Positions 12,027 to 22,757 of a stretch of 64,000 bases of DNA are shown here, in pieces. Each line of letters begins with the position of its first letter. Position 1 is the stretch's first letter. Below the pieces are notes generated by a model. That model searched no databases. It was given only the letters and a program-made list of their open reading frames with translations, and had not been told where the DNA came from. The position numbers were made by a program, and so were the translations under genes. Location: the NCBI GenBank assembly GCA_030247885.1, contig JAPDRO010000026.1:124001-188000 (forward strand). Direction: 5' to 3'. Source of the stretch: Taxawa tesnikishii (nom. ined.). Its lineage: Eukaryota > Ascomycota > Dothideomycetes > Dothideales.

Positions 12027-13059
12027 CTATCCGAGCGTCCGCATCACGCCCTCAAACGCAACAAGCGCCATTGCGTTTGCTGGAAAGGCCCTGAGAAAGC
12101 ACGGCACGAAGCCCCTCCAGTAACCCCTCCATCCGTTCTCCCTCCCCACCGCCACCGCCGCGTCTCTCCACCGCCTGAACTTGCGGCCCTCGCCCAGCGG
12201 ATCTGTCATGATGCGCTGCTTAACAACGTCCGACGGGTAGCTCGTGATCCAGAAAATCTGCGCGCTCAACCCACCAGCCCAGAAGTTGATGGCTGGAATA
12301 GACAGGGAGGTGTGGTTGGATAACAAACGCGTGAAGATGTCGTACGAGCCCCACCAGAAGAAAAAGAAAGTCCGGAAGAGCAGCGTGGCGGAAAGACCGT
12401 GGTAGAGACCGCGGATGCCATGCTGGCGCAGCAACTTGCGGCTGCAGTCGATGGGCCCGGAATACAGACGGTCGGCCTTGTTGGCCGAGTACTGGACTTG
12501 TAGGCGCGCTTTGACGTGCTCGACCGGAGCAGCGATGAACGAAACCGTCCAGCCTGCCATTATCCCAGCCAATCCATGGCCGATAGTGGGCAACCTTTTG
12601 TCCGCTTCTGATGCAAATACGCCCTGTGGTGTCCGCGATGCATGTAGAGGTTGGAAAACGTGCTCATTCAGGATGCGCCGGTAGAATGTCAGAGAGCCCA
12701 GCATCACGCTGTCCATCGCCATCCATCCTACGAGTGGTGGTGTCGCACCCTTGTATAACCCAGCTAGTCCTTCTTTTCTGATCGTCTGCAGGGTGCAGTC
12801 CAGTGGTCCTTTAAAATGCGACTTCTCAGAAGTTTGAAGGCGAACTTTGATGGTGTCGAACGGGTGGCCCACTGAACATCCATCAGCAACCGTGAGCCCA
12901 TACACAGATGTAAATGCACTCGCCGCTCAACTTCGCGACACCACTGAAAACCCCTGCCACAAACCCCTTGTAATTCCCTTTCGGCGCATCATTCTTCACA
13001 CGCTCGGTCTGGCCATCGTGCTTTGGCAAAGAAAGCGCGTCCTTCACCGATGCCGACAT
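12027..13059 (-). CDS. Mitochondrial carrier (SLC25 family)
   Basis: Inner-membrane solute carrier of 326 residues with the threefold repeat typical of the family. The three signatures are seen in order: HPFDTIKVRLQ, PVEHVKARLQ and PSDVVKQRI. The overall pattern, such as GATPPLVGWMAMDSVM, resembles the carnitine/acylcarnitine and ornithine carrier branch; the exact substrate is inferred only loosely. Exon 1 is 13059-12924 (ATG 13059, MSASVKDALSLP) and exon 2 is 12871-12027. The only junction that gives AKLSVGHPFDT uses a GC donor (GCGAGT) and a CAG acceptor, so intron 12872-12923 appears to be a GC-AG intron. The open frame extends upstream to 13188 but without ATG. Confidence 0.92.
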
Positions 13060-13662
13060 TGAGTCCTGTGCAAGTCGTAACCAGATCTTCTCAGCTGGAG
13101 CATTCCGGAGTTGCTTCGAGAATAAGATCCCTGTCAGGCACAGCAACAACAACAACTTCGTAGAAAATAGTAGGGTCGTTGGATTCACATGAAAACGACT
13201 GGAATCCTCCGAGATCGGGATGACGCACGAGATCCAAGTACACGGATCGAACGCGGGTTTATATTAGAGCTAACCTCCATTCTCCCGCCACTTACCGCCC
13301 TCAACAGTGTACTATCTCTGGAGACGGATGTTAGGCTGCTCTTCCGGCTTACACTCCGGGAAGATGCCCGGCAGAGGGTTGAATTGCTGCTTCCGTTCGT
13401 TGTTTTGTGTGACTAGGCCATACTAACATCAGTTCCTAGTTGATCTCTCAACTGAGTGATGAGCCGTTGTGCTAGTCTTCGAAGGGGCACACACGCTTGC
13501 TTGGTGACTATCGTGCTGCCAGATAGAACGGGATGGCAAGCAACGGTTGGCAAGTAAGTCGACTGCAGTTGTTTCAATGACGAAGAAGTTGTAATCTCCA
13601 CTCTGTCTTGCTCTTTGTACAGCGTTTTAGCGCATTCGTCTCTAAATCTACCTCTCTCTGCC
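13060..13662. other. Intergenic between carrier start and Dsc2 stop
   Basis: Both flanking genes read leftward, so this holds the carrier promoter and the Dsc2 3' end. No gene seen. Confidence 0.5.
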
Positions 13663-14568
13663 TCAGAAGGCACCCCTAAATTGATCCAATATCTGTCCTC
13701 CAACCGTTCTCCTCCTCCCAACATCCTGTCCCTCCCTCTGCGCACCCTCAACCCCACTCGCACTCGCCGCCTCACCCTCCATCCTCCTCCTCAACCCCTC
13801 ATACCTCTCCCTCTCCCTCCTCTTCCCGCTCCAGTCCGGGATCCGCCAGCTCGCCGCTCCAGGCAAGATCTCCATCCTATAACCGTACCCCACCAGCCAA
13901 CCAATTCCTGCGGCGACCGCACTGCCCGGTAGCTGGCTCAGCGCGAGCTGGAGGGGAAGGAGGTAGGATGTCGCCTTCGAGGTCAAGATGACGCCGGAGG
14001 TTGCAATGTCGGGGTCGGGTGTGGACGAGGCGCTGAGACGGTATTTGTAGAGATAGGGTATCGCGGCGTGGTATTGTGCAAGGAGCGCGAAGACGATTGG
14101 GGTTGGGCCTGCGGGGAGGTAGTTTATGTTGTTAAGAGAGAGGGGGCGGATGATTGCTGCTAATAGTATCGGGGAAGTAATGTGGTATACGGTAGTGTCG
14201 ACAGTAGGAAAGACTATTCAGATCATGCGTCAGCATCCTGCCCAACTCCTGGCCCTTTTTCTTCCATCTTCCAGCTACTGAATGACAGGTGGCTTAGAAC
14301 GTACACCGAACTTCCGCGACCCCCACAACCGCTCAATCACCCTTAGCTGGTACAAAGTCATGGCGGCGAAGAGCACCTCGGTCGAATTCGTATAGCAGAG
14401 TTGCCAGGTCAGGAGCCGCCATAGCTGCCTGTAGTCGCGCAGATGCGGCTTGACAGCGATCCAGAAGTAGTACTTGGTATCTGTGATGCTCGCGAGCATT
14501 GAGCAGACGACCACGCCGACAACAAGGAAGCGCGTGATGGGCGCACTCGTGAAGCCGGAGGCTAACAT
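13663..14568 (-). CDS. dscB: Dsc2/DscB-like rhomboid pseudoprotease subunit of the Golgi Dsc E3 ligase
   Basis: Resembles Dsc2/UBAC2, a multi-spanning rhomboid-like subunit of the Dsc ubiquitin ligase that supports SREBP processing and membrane-protein quality control. Exon 1 (14568-14305) encodes SGFTSAPITRFLVVGV, ITDTKYYFW, LWRLLTWQLCYTNSTEVLF and ERLWGSRKFG, all typical of the family. Intron 14214-14304 has a GTACGT donor. Exon 2 reads SFLLSTLPYTTLLP and then changes frame at the G run 14171-14174 (C run on the coding strand). One more base gives PPILLAAIIRPL and an exact fit to 271 residues. The end (GGQILDQFRGAF) lacks a full UBA domain. Several hydrophobic segments are visible. Confidence 0.85.
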
Positions 14569-15435
14569 GGTGAGGGGAGCAGATTGACTTGGTAGAGTGT
14601 CACCGCGGAGGAGTTGCTTTGCTGTATCGAACCATCATGAGATGTCTGAAGGGTCAGAGAGCGAACGTGTGTTTGGTGGGGGATCTTCTTTGAACCAGCT
14701 GTCCCAAAATGGGCATGACGTGGGGAAGTGCTGCCGAGGTGTCCAGACTTCATCCACTTCCATCAGCAGTTCTCATCTCTCTATATGCACACCCCCATGC
14801 TGTGCTGAAGATCAAGGGTCTTTATTTTCAGTGCATAGGGACAGTTCGATGCCCCGTCATCGGTGAGAAGTAAAAGTTGTGTGTGCTCAGGCTAGTGGTT
14901 CTAAGCCTCCTACACCCAAAGCTAAACTGGATGCCGTATGTAGACGGTATAATTCTTCAGGTTCCGTGTCAATTTCTTTAACCCTAAGTCTCCCATTCTG
15001 CAATCTTTATAGATCGTCTCTTCGTGTCGTGGTCCGCCAACGGACGAGATTATTGGGAAGGGTAAGTTGCTCGGTAGGTACAGTTCAGAGATTTTCTCGG
15101 TACCGTCATATAGCTCGACTCAGGTGTCGGTCTAGCGCCCTACCTCCAGCTGGATCGTGTCTAACCTATCTCGTCGCTTTCTGTCTGCTTGAGAATAATC
15201 TTCTGTCGAATGTCAGGGCAGATCGGTATCAAGAAATCACGCTCGTTGGGTGCTACTGAGCTCGCTGACACACAGTCACTCGAGACAGCCGTCAAGCCAA
15301 TTTTTCTTCAAGTGAAGAACAACTGAGGATATCTTGAACTAGCCACACCTTACAAACACCATACAGGTGCCGGCCTTTTCCTTTCTTCAACAACAAAACT
15401 CCAAGATCGTAGTTTTCGACGAACAACCTCGAATC
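14569..15435. other. Divergent intergenic region
   Basis: Lies between the Dsc2 gene (-) and the next gene (+), so it must hold both promoters. No conserved element or gene is evident. Confidence 0.5.
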
Positions 15436-16660
15436 ATGGCACCGACTAAGCGCAAGAATTCGAGGGTCAGCGACGGCGAAGTGTCATTCGCCGGACAAGG
15501 TATGCACACGTGATCGACCACCGATGATCCGCTCCACTGATAAGACGTATCAGGCGGCAACAACTGCGAACTTACCTCGACCAACAACAAGAAGCCTAAG
15601 ATGGCTGCTTCCTCAGCCAACGGTATGGATAGGCCTGTTGCAGTTGTGGGGTGCCGGGACTGACGGAACTGACTGTGCTCCAGTAGAGTCAATGGATACC
15701 CAGGATGAGCCAGCTCTGCCTTCGACCGCCTTGTACTTCTCCGCTGCAGAACGACAATTTGTAGCTCGATATTACAAGAAGAACTCCAACAAGGCGCGCG
15801 TAGAGGCGACCGACACCATGATGATGCGGAGGAGAGGCGCATCAGCGCGGTCGCAGCCATCGACTGGGAGAAGCTTGGAGAGTTACTCAGTGTTACTTCG
15901 TTCGAGGCTGTTGGGGCGGCTCTTGGCAAGGTCATCCTTGCAACTTCCGAATTCCTCAAGTTGGGAAATAGTGAGAAACGCCGCGTGAAGTTCGCGGAAA
16001 AGACTGCATTGCGGTGTGTGGCTGCCATTGCTCCTTTCATGAAACAAAAGGCGTAAGTGACAGGAATCTCCCCATTTCTGAGAAGCATGAGCACTTGTGT
16101 GGAAAGTAGCAGAGACTACCAAGTCATCGCCACGAACGATGACGATGCAGTGGCTGAGTGGTCGGATAAGCAGCGCAAGGTCGACGGCCGTGAAATTCCC
16201 TATATGCCTACTCTGATCACCTCCAATATGTGTAAGCTTGTTCCTACACTTACAACAAAGACCAATTGTGCTGCAATAGCGGACCGCGATCCCTACCCCT
16301 GCTGTATTCGCAGAACCGTGCTAGACAACTACCAGACTGTCGTCAAGGAAGCCCGCGAAGAGGCAAGGGCGTTCACGGATTTGGCCGATTGCTTCGAACA
16401 GTTGATAAAATCACTCAGTGACGCTCCAGACGGTACCATTGAGGCAGTCCATGGTCTTCTTAGAACTGTCCGAGGAGCCAAGAGAAACCTCGACAATGCG
16501 GGTGCACTGGCGGACATCGTCACTGCTACGAAGGGTGCGTGAGAGGGACGACTTACGTCGTGTCTTGCACACAGACAACGCTAGCGAATGCTATTGCCGG
16601 CTGCTCAAGGGGAACAGGGCACAGCTTCGAGGTGCTGTTGCTGCTCAGGCGAAGAACTAA
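15436..16660 (+). CDS. Unknown protein, six exons
   Basis: Function unknown. Exons are 15436-15499, 15554-15622, 15684-16052, 16110-16231, 16280-16534 and 16575-16660; all junctions are GT-AG and in phase. The N terminus is basic and Lys-rich (MAPTKRKNSRVSDGE, NNKKPKMAAS), compatible with nuclear location. The middle is helical (IDWEKLGELLSVTSFEAVGA, LGKVILATSEFLKLGNSEKR), and the C-terminal half is a long helical stretch with VVKEAREEARAFTDLADCFE. In exon 3 the frame changes around 15820-15830: TDT reads before it and DDAEERRISAVAAIDWEK after it, and one missing base in that exon restores both the frame and the exon phase. No domain is recognised. Confidence 0.7.
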
Positions 16661-16987
16661 GTTGCATAGGAAAACGAGGGTTCTGATAGTGACATAAAAG
16701 TATATATCTGCTTTCACGTCGGTATCTTACAAATCTCCATCTCCACTCACACACCCACAGGTCATCCGTCTGAAAGATGCATGTGTCAACCTTGAATGGG
16801 TCTATAGCATTCTGCAGGTTTCAATCTACCCGCCTTTTACCATGGGGTTTCCGGGCAAAGACGCCTATATCAATCTGTTCAAGTTCGCTCTCCCCTGCGT
16901 CGTAACAACTACTCTCCTTACCTGAAAGCGAAACCCCATACGAATATTTCCGGACACACTCAGAGGAATATATACAGTCTCTACTCA

Positions 16988-17500
16988 TGGCTCCTCAACC
17001 TAAATCTATCCTCTCTTACTTGGAGACCACGGCGAGTATGTACATGTCATGAAGCAGAAACGATTGAGTATAGTGACACCTGCACATTAAACACTGAGCA
17101 CGGTAAGTAGGCGGATGAGACCCACCCAGAGACCGGTAGCCCTAGCAAGAAGCGCAAAGCCGGTGACGCTGGACTTACCGTTCAGCCTACCTCGGCGACC
17201 TCTGGCATGAGCGAACCCATCTCAGACGCAGCTAGGGGTACTAACCCTGTCTCAACAGCCTCGAACGTCACTCAAGACTTCGAGCAGCTGGCTTGAAGAA
17301 TTACTCACTGCTGCTTCAAGATGTCTAAGGAGTTCTTTAAACCTTCCATTTCGGAAACATCATCCTAGACCGCGAGTACAGTGCGCTGGCTGACACCATC
17401 ACTGCCTACTCGAAGATCTAGGAGGCACGGAGAGGCATGGAACGAGATGGAGAGACATGGAGAGACGTGGACCCTGCCGAACTTGTTGCAGATAGCTGAG
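16988..17500 (+). pseudogene. Degenerate gene, layout like its left neighbour
   Basis: An ATG at 16988 (MAPQPKSILSYLE) is followed, after a possible intron ending at about 17110, by a reading THPETGSPSKKRKAGDAG to DFEQLA and a stop. Further protein-like pieces in another frame (DREYSALADTITAYSKI) carry several stops. The order, short MAP- start then Lys-rich KKRK stretch then helical segment, recalls the adjacent six-exon gene, so it may be a decayed tandem relative, but direct similarity is weak. It ends near a short GGAGAGACATGG-like repeat at about 17431-17475. Confidence 0.4.
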
Positions 17501-17550
17501 CTTCAATAGCAGAGGCCAACACTGAAATAGAAATGTGTATGCTCTACGCT

Positions 17551-17937
17551 TCAAGACAACAAAAATGGACTGAACCACATCAAATCACCAATCATTAGCA
17601 TGTAGGAGTGAGACGTGTGTTGAATGGAATCATGTCCAGCAAAATCAGCAATGTTTGAAATTCCATCGTCTAATCCATGTTGCTCCGCACATGGGCGGTT
17701 CGGCACCAAAGGCTCGTAACCACCACAGCCATAGGATCCAGCATCCATATACGGCCCTTTAACACAGGCCAGTAAGCCATTCACAAGTCCAGTTACGCCG
17801 CCGCCATAATCCCTAGCAAGCACACCAGCCAAAGACGTCGGGCGCCTACTTGAATCATTAAGCCACTAAACGCCTTTCAACCCTGTCGATCCCAAAAGGA
17901 AAGTATATTGATCCGCAAACCAATGCTGGGTATCCAT
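17551..17937 (-). CDS. Doubtful ORF interrupted by one TAG
   Basis: Minus strand, ATG at 17937 (MDTQHWFADQYTFLLGSTG), one in-frame TAG at about 17875 followed by WLNDSSRRPTSLAGVL, and a Gly/Cys-containing stretch (DAGSYGCGGYEP) to the stop at 17551. It lies 100 bases beyond the Cdc4 stop on the same strand. Composition is protein-like, but no family is recognised and the stop makes it doubtful. It may be a remnant or chance. Confidence 0.25.
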
Positions 17938-18036
17938 TGTCGTCGTGAAAATATGCGCTGGTAAGTTATCAAGTATTCCGTCGGCCCAATCCGACGTCGC
18001 TTCGCTTGTCCAAGCTGGTGATCGATGTCGAGAATC

Positions 18037-21000
18037 TCATGTCACCGCATCGGGTGGTGGGATACTATCGACGTCCTCAATCTCGTGTCCAGACCGTGTT
18101 TCGACAACTATCCTCCGGCCACGGTCAGTCTTTGTGACACCATCGCGACAGGCGCCAAAATCGAGAACCTATTACGAATGTTAGCATCACTCATCTCTCT
18201 ATAGGCAATGAGCTTGTACGAACCTCAATGTAGGTCAGATTGTTCCGCTGCACCGCCGCGACGCATCGCCTGTCATCAAAGCGGACCTGCCATACACCAC
18301 TCAGATCCGTCAACAAATCCCTGACACACTCTCCGGTTTGGACATTCCACATCTTCAGCGACTTATCCGAGCCGCTGATAACCTTCTGACCATCGTGCTG
18401 AAAGCACGTGATGGCTCCAGTGTGGGCCGAGAGTGTAGAGCGACATTGGCCGTTCTCCGGGTCCCAGATGCGCAAGGTGCTGTCGGCAGCAGCGCTGACA
18501 AGGCGCTCATGAGAGAGATCCAGAAGACCGACGAGGGAAGTGTGGCCTTCGAGGTTGAAGAGACAGACGCCGGCATCGAGAGACCATACCTTGACCAGAT
18601 TGTCCATTGATCCGGAGATGCATCTACCACGGGCGTGGTCGAGCACGACGCTGTACACCTTCTGGGTGTGTCCTTGGAGTCGGTGGACGAGATCGCCGGT
18701 GGAAATCTTCCAGACACGTACGTTGCAGTCGTAGGAACCGCTGACCAGAGTGTCGCCGTGGGCTGCAATCGCGCGGACTGAGTTGTGATGACCAGACAGA
18801 GTACGAAGAGCATATGGGTTGTCGCTGTCGTTAGCTGGCGGGCCGGCTTGGTGAATCTCTGGGTCACCAGGCTGGGGAAGCTTCCAGACACGCAGAGACG
18901 AGTCTCGGGAACCTGTAATGATCAAGGGCTCTTCAGGCATCATGATTGGAGTGCCATTGGGGTTGATTCCAATCTGAGTAGGCTTGAGGATGACAAGGCA
19001 TCGGACAGTGGAAGTGTGGCCCTGGAAAGTCTGCAGGCATTTCCCTTTCTTGATGTCCCACACCCTGACGGAGCGATCAGTAGATCCAGAAACCAGAGTG
19101 TTGCCGTCGTAAGCCAAAGCCCAGACGCCACCTTCATGGCCCTCCAGCTTGCTTCGCAAGACGCCAGTCTTGGTGTCATAGATGTTAATGTTTGTATCAT
19201 CACTACCCGTAATAATCTTATCCGAGTCGAACAACAAGCAAGTAACCACATGGCGATGATGGGCGCGGAAGGCCAGATGATGAGGACGAGCATCTTCCCG
19301 CATCCACCCTTTGCGGATCATATAGTGTCGCTGGTAGATCGACTTGAATAGATGGAGACTACGCAAGCTCGACAGTCCCACCTCTGGATTGGGCACCGCC
19401 TTCGCAGCTGCACTTGCGTAAGCCATTGGTCCTTGAGCAGTCTGCAAGTCTCGAATCCAGGCAGGATATTGCTCCTGAGGATTCGCTGACTTCCTTTTCT
19501 GTCGCTTGTGACTGGTGGGCTTGACGTTGGCCTTCCTCTTCGCTCTGGTGTTCCGCACAGAGGTGGAGGATGCCGCGTCGTCACTACTGACGGAGGGTCC
19601 AGGCATTGGAGTCGGAGTTGTAGGCTCAACTTCGTGTCGGGAGTGACGATGCGCTGACACTTTCGGCACACTCAGATCTTCCTCATACCCGTCTAGCCCT
19701 GGAATCTGCCAGCCCCAGCCCTCTTTGACAGCGCGCTCGACCTCCCCTCGGGCAACTGGAAGCCGTCCCGCTCAATGAGCTCCTTCCATGCTCTTTCGTC
19801 AGAGTTGATCAGATGTCTCCACTTCTTCGAGACTTGTGAGGCTCTGCACAGGCTTTGCGCATCCAAGAACTTGGTGATTTGGAGGCCCAACTCGACTGGA
19901 AGAACGTTGAATGGGTCGCACTTGAGGGCTGGATTGACAACTTCAGCCACAGTCTGCAAGGTGTTCTTGGCACATCGCCGCAGCATCTGGTAGATCACGT
20001 AGGTTTGCATCTCTGACGGCATGGCGTCGAAAGAATCGATCATGGTTGGGACGTCCATAAGTGAAGGCGGTGCTCGTCTTGCTCTTGCTTGATCGACCGC
20101 TCCGTTTTGCTGCTGGTTTAGATGTGGGGCAATTGCCATCCCGGACTGCCTTCTGAGCATCGTTTCCTCCAGATCCATGGCAGAGACCTCGCTCGAATCC
20201 TCGTCTTCATTGTTCTCAGTGGCTGCGAAGCTAGCAAGGGGATGGCTGCGTGCAAGGTTGGCTGCAGCAGTGACTGGTGACAAGCTGGGACTGGGTAAAC
20301 TGGCATCTTGCTGCGAACTAGTCAAAATGCCAGGCAATGCTGGGCGCCTGTATTCCTCCTGGCTGGAGAAGTTCGACGCTACCGGCTCAAGATCAGTTTC
20401 AGCAATTGGAGGAGTCGCAGTAGCTCCACTACTTTGGGCCTCAACTTTCGCTGCATGACCACGACCATCTCTTGTACGGCCCTGAAGCGTCTCAATTGAA
20501 GGACCAAACCACGCATGGACGCGCGATTCGTCACCAACGACTCTGTTCGTAGACTTTGATCCTTCAGCACCTGCAGCCTCTGTCCGTGTGGTATCGAAGT
20601 TTGCACTGACGTTGCCTAATATGCGGTTCTGATCGGTCCCAGCATCTGTATCTGGTGTTACCGGCGATGGACCGCTTTGTATCCTATGCCTTGACATTTC
20701 CGCCTTCTCTTCCAGCCCAGAATCGTACGACAAGCCGGAATAGGTGCGATGCAGAAGGGAGCGAGGTCTTTTCCTCTTGTTCTGGAGGGCAGCAAGCTCA
20801 GCCGCTTCTGCCAGACTTGGTGGAGAGGGTGAACGTTTTCGGGGCTTCAGAAGCTGGCCTTCTTTGGATGCACTTGGTCGTAGTGCCTGCTTTCCCAGAC
20901 GGTTTGGCATGTGATTCTCCTGGGAAGACGTCGCTTCTGTCCTGATTGTGCCGTTTGATGCTTGAAGCAGACGCTGCTGTTGGTGGTGCTGTGGTTCGTG

Positions 21001-21516
21001 ACCCGTTAGCATGGGCTGATGGCACGCTTGAGATCCCTCATTCTCTTCTTCTGAAGCTTGGGTTGGCCGGTATAGTGTACTCACGTCATGTAAAGAAGCA
21101 TTTGCATCCTCCGCCTCTTTGTATACCGTGCGTCTGCCTCCGACTTCAAATCCAAATCTTTTGATCGAACTGGGCGTAGGTGAGAAAGCAAGTGGGTACT
21201 GCTTAGGATCCCTTTCGTAAAGATCTCTTGGAGGCTTGATCTGAAGGGGCGGGAAGGATATGGTAGTGGTTGTGGTGGTCGTGACGATTGTCTGCTGGGT
21301 TGCTGGACCAAACGAGAAGTGTCCAACCGTGGTGTAGGGAGGTGCCATTGTGGTGGTAACGGTCTGCTTCGACTCGTGGTGAGGCGGCTGAGAAGCCATG
21401 GCGTCGGGATACTGCTGGCCAGGGGATGCTGAAACGAGAGAGCGTGTATCTTCGGTGTTAATGGCAGGTTGATCGTGGATGTGAAGTTCTGGTCCGTGGT
21501 ATCTCGGGGGCTCCAT
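18037..21516 (-). CDS. cdc4: Cdc4-type F-box/WD40 substrate receptor of SCF ubiquitin ligase
   Basis: Substrate-recognition subunit of the SCF ligase, which marks phosphorylated cell-cycle proteins for degradation. Exon 1 is 21516-18224 and exon 2 is 18168-18037, with an intron 18169-18223 containing TGCTAAC. Residues 1 to about 480 are disordered and Ser/Pro-rich. The F-box (FNVLPVELGLQITKFLD, ASQVSKKWRHL) lies at about 545-590. Eight WD repeats follow (for example GHEGGVWALAYDGNTLVSGS, GHTQKVYSVVLDHA, AHTGAITCFQHDGQKVISGS), matching the eight-bladed Cdc4 propeller. The last exon gives VLDFGACRDGVT. Between F-box and WD part the frame breaks at the C run 19744-19747; one more base gives EGEVERAVKEGWGWQIPG and 1141 residues. 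A linker with KRKANVKPTSHKRQKRK is a likely nuclear signal. Confidence 0.92.
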
Positions 21517-22757
21517 GAATCGCAGCAGATGATCCTAGCGGATAGGCCACGCGAGGGCGACGCGAGAGATGGCTCGTGACAGCGAGTGCACGCGTGCAGA
21601 AGCCGTAAGAAGGAAGAAACAAGTTCCAATCTCCCGCTGTTGGCCGTGTGTGTGCCAAACGCAGGGCACCGTACCTGCCGGCCTCCTCGTACGGTCCGTC
21701 GTTATCGATGCACCCAGAGATCGCTAGCAAGCCGTCATGTTCTTTGTCCGGTGATATCTAGCCCGTCGGTATAGAGCCGCAGCTGCACATGAGCTGCTGC
21801 CGGCCGGACGGAAAGTTGCGTTGGCGGTGGAAGGGGTGTTTGGCGGAAACAGATGTTTAGAGGAGGGGCTGTTGCTGGTGGTGGTGGTGGTGGTGGTGGT
21901 GGTGGTGGTGGTGGTAAGTAGGCTGGTTACGGTAGGGCAAGGGCAAGAGGAAACGCCAAGCCGGGGGTCGCCACAAGCTAGCTCCTTCCTCCTTTGACAG
22001 TTCCACTCCCGCTTCACAAACAGTTCGTCACAACATCAACAGTGCACAGATGAAAGCAATCTCACTATCACCACTTCGAAGCGCGGAAAGCAAAACGTGG
22101 ATTTTCATGGCTTTGGTTGGGCCGCGTATCTAACTATCTCTTCGTTGCACCACACGAAGGAGGGATTTGCACGTGAACCGACGCAATCCGTGCTCGGCAA
22201 TCCTTGAGCCAGACCAGAAACCCGGTCCCGAGACTCTTGTGGTGATCGCATACCCAACCATAGCGGGACATGCACCATCTCAAATTCTCGTGCTGCTATG
22301 TACGCGTCTGTCTTCTACCAGTCCCTGATGGACGCCGCAAATGCCAAAACGCCAGTACAGCAGGTCACAAGATCAAGTGTCGTGCGTGGGTTGCTGTGCT
22401 GCCTATATGTGCCGATTGCTGATAACGAGGGAACTCAATGTCGGCAAGCAGGTGTGAATGGGACTCAGGATATGAGCCGGATATTAGGGCGGGTGTGAAG
22501 GAAAATGAAAATAGGGTAAGAAAATGCTGAATAGGGGAATCCAGGTCGACGAGCGAAAGTATCCGAGGTTCGTAATGCACGATGATGTTAAGCGCACTCT
22601 CAGATTCGGGGCGAAGTCTCGGAGGGGAAAGGTGTATCCGGCAGCGTCCACGACATCTCGCACTCCGATGGCTGCGTATTGTTACCGGGGAAGTATTGGT
22701 TGACATCAAGTAGTACAAGCTCCGCTGTCCTACACGATGTCGTAGACTGCATCTGTT
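21517..22757. other. Intergenic between Cdc4 start and YTH-gene stop
   Basis: Holds the Cdc4 promoter side with the TGG repeat and the 3' end of the YTH gene. Short ORFs here have no ATG-led protein-like content that I can support. Confidence 0.5.
21876..21915. repeat. (TGG)n trinucleotide repeat
   Basis: About 13 perfect copies of TGG, 360 bases upstream of the Cdc4 start codon, in its probable promoter or 5' UTR (reads CCA on the transcribed strand). Confidence 0.9.
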
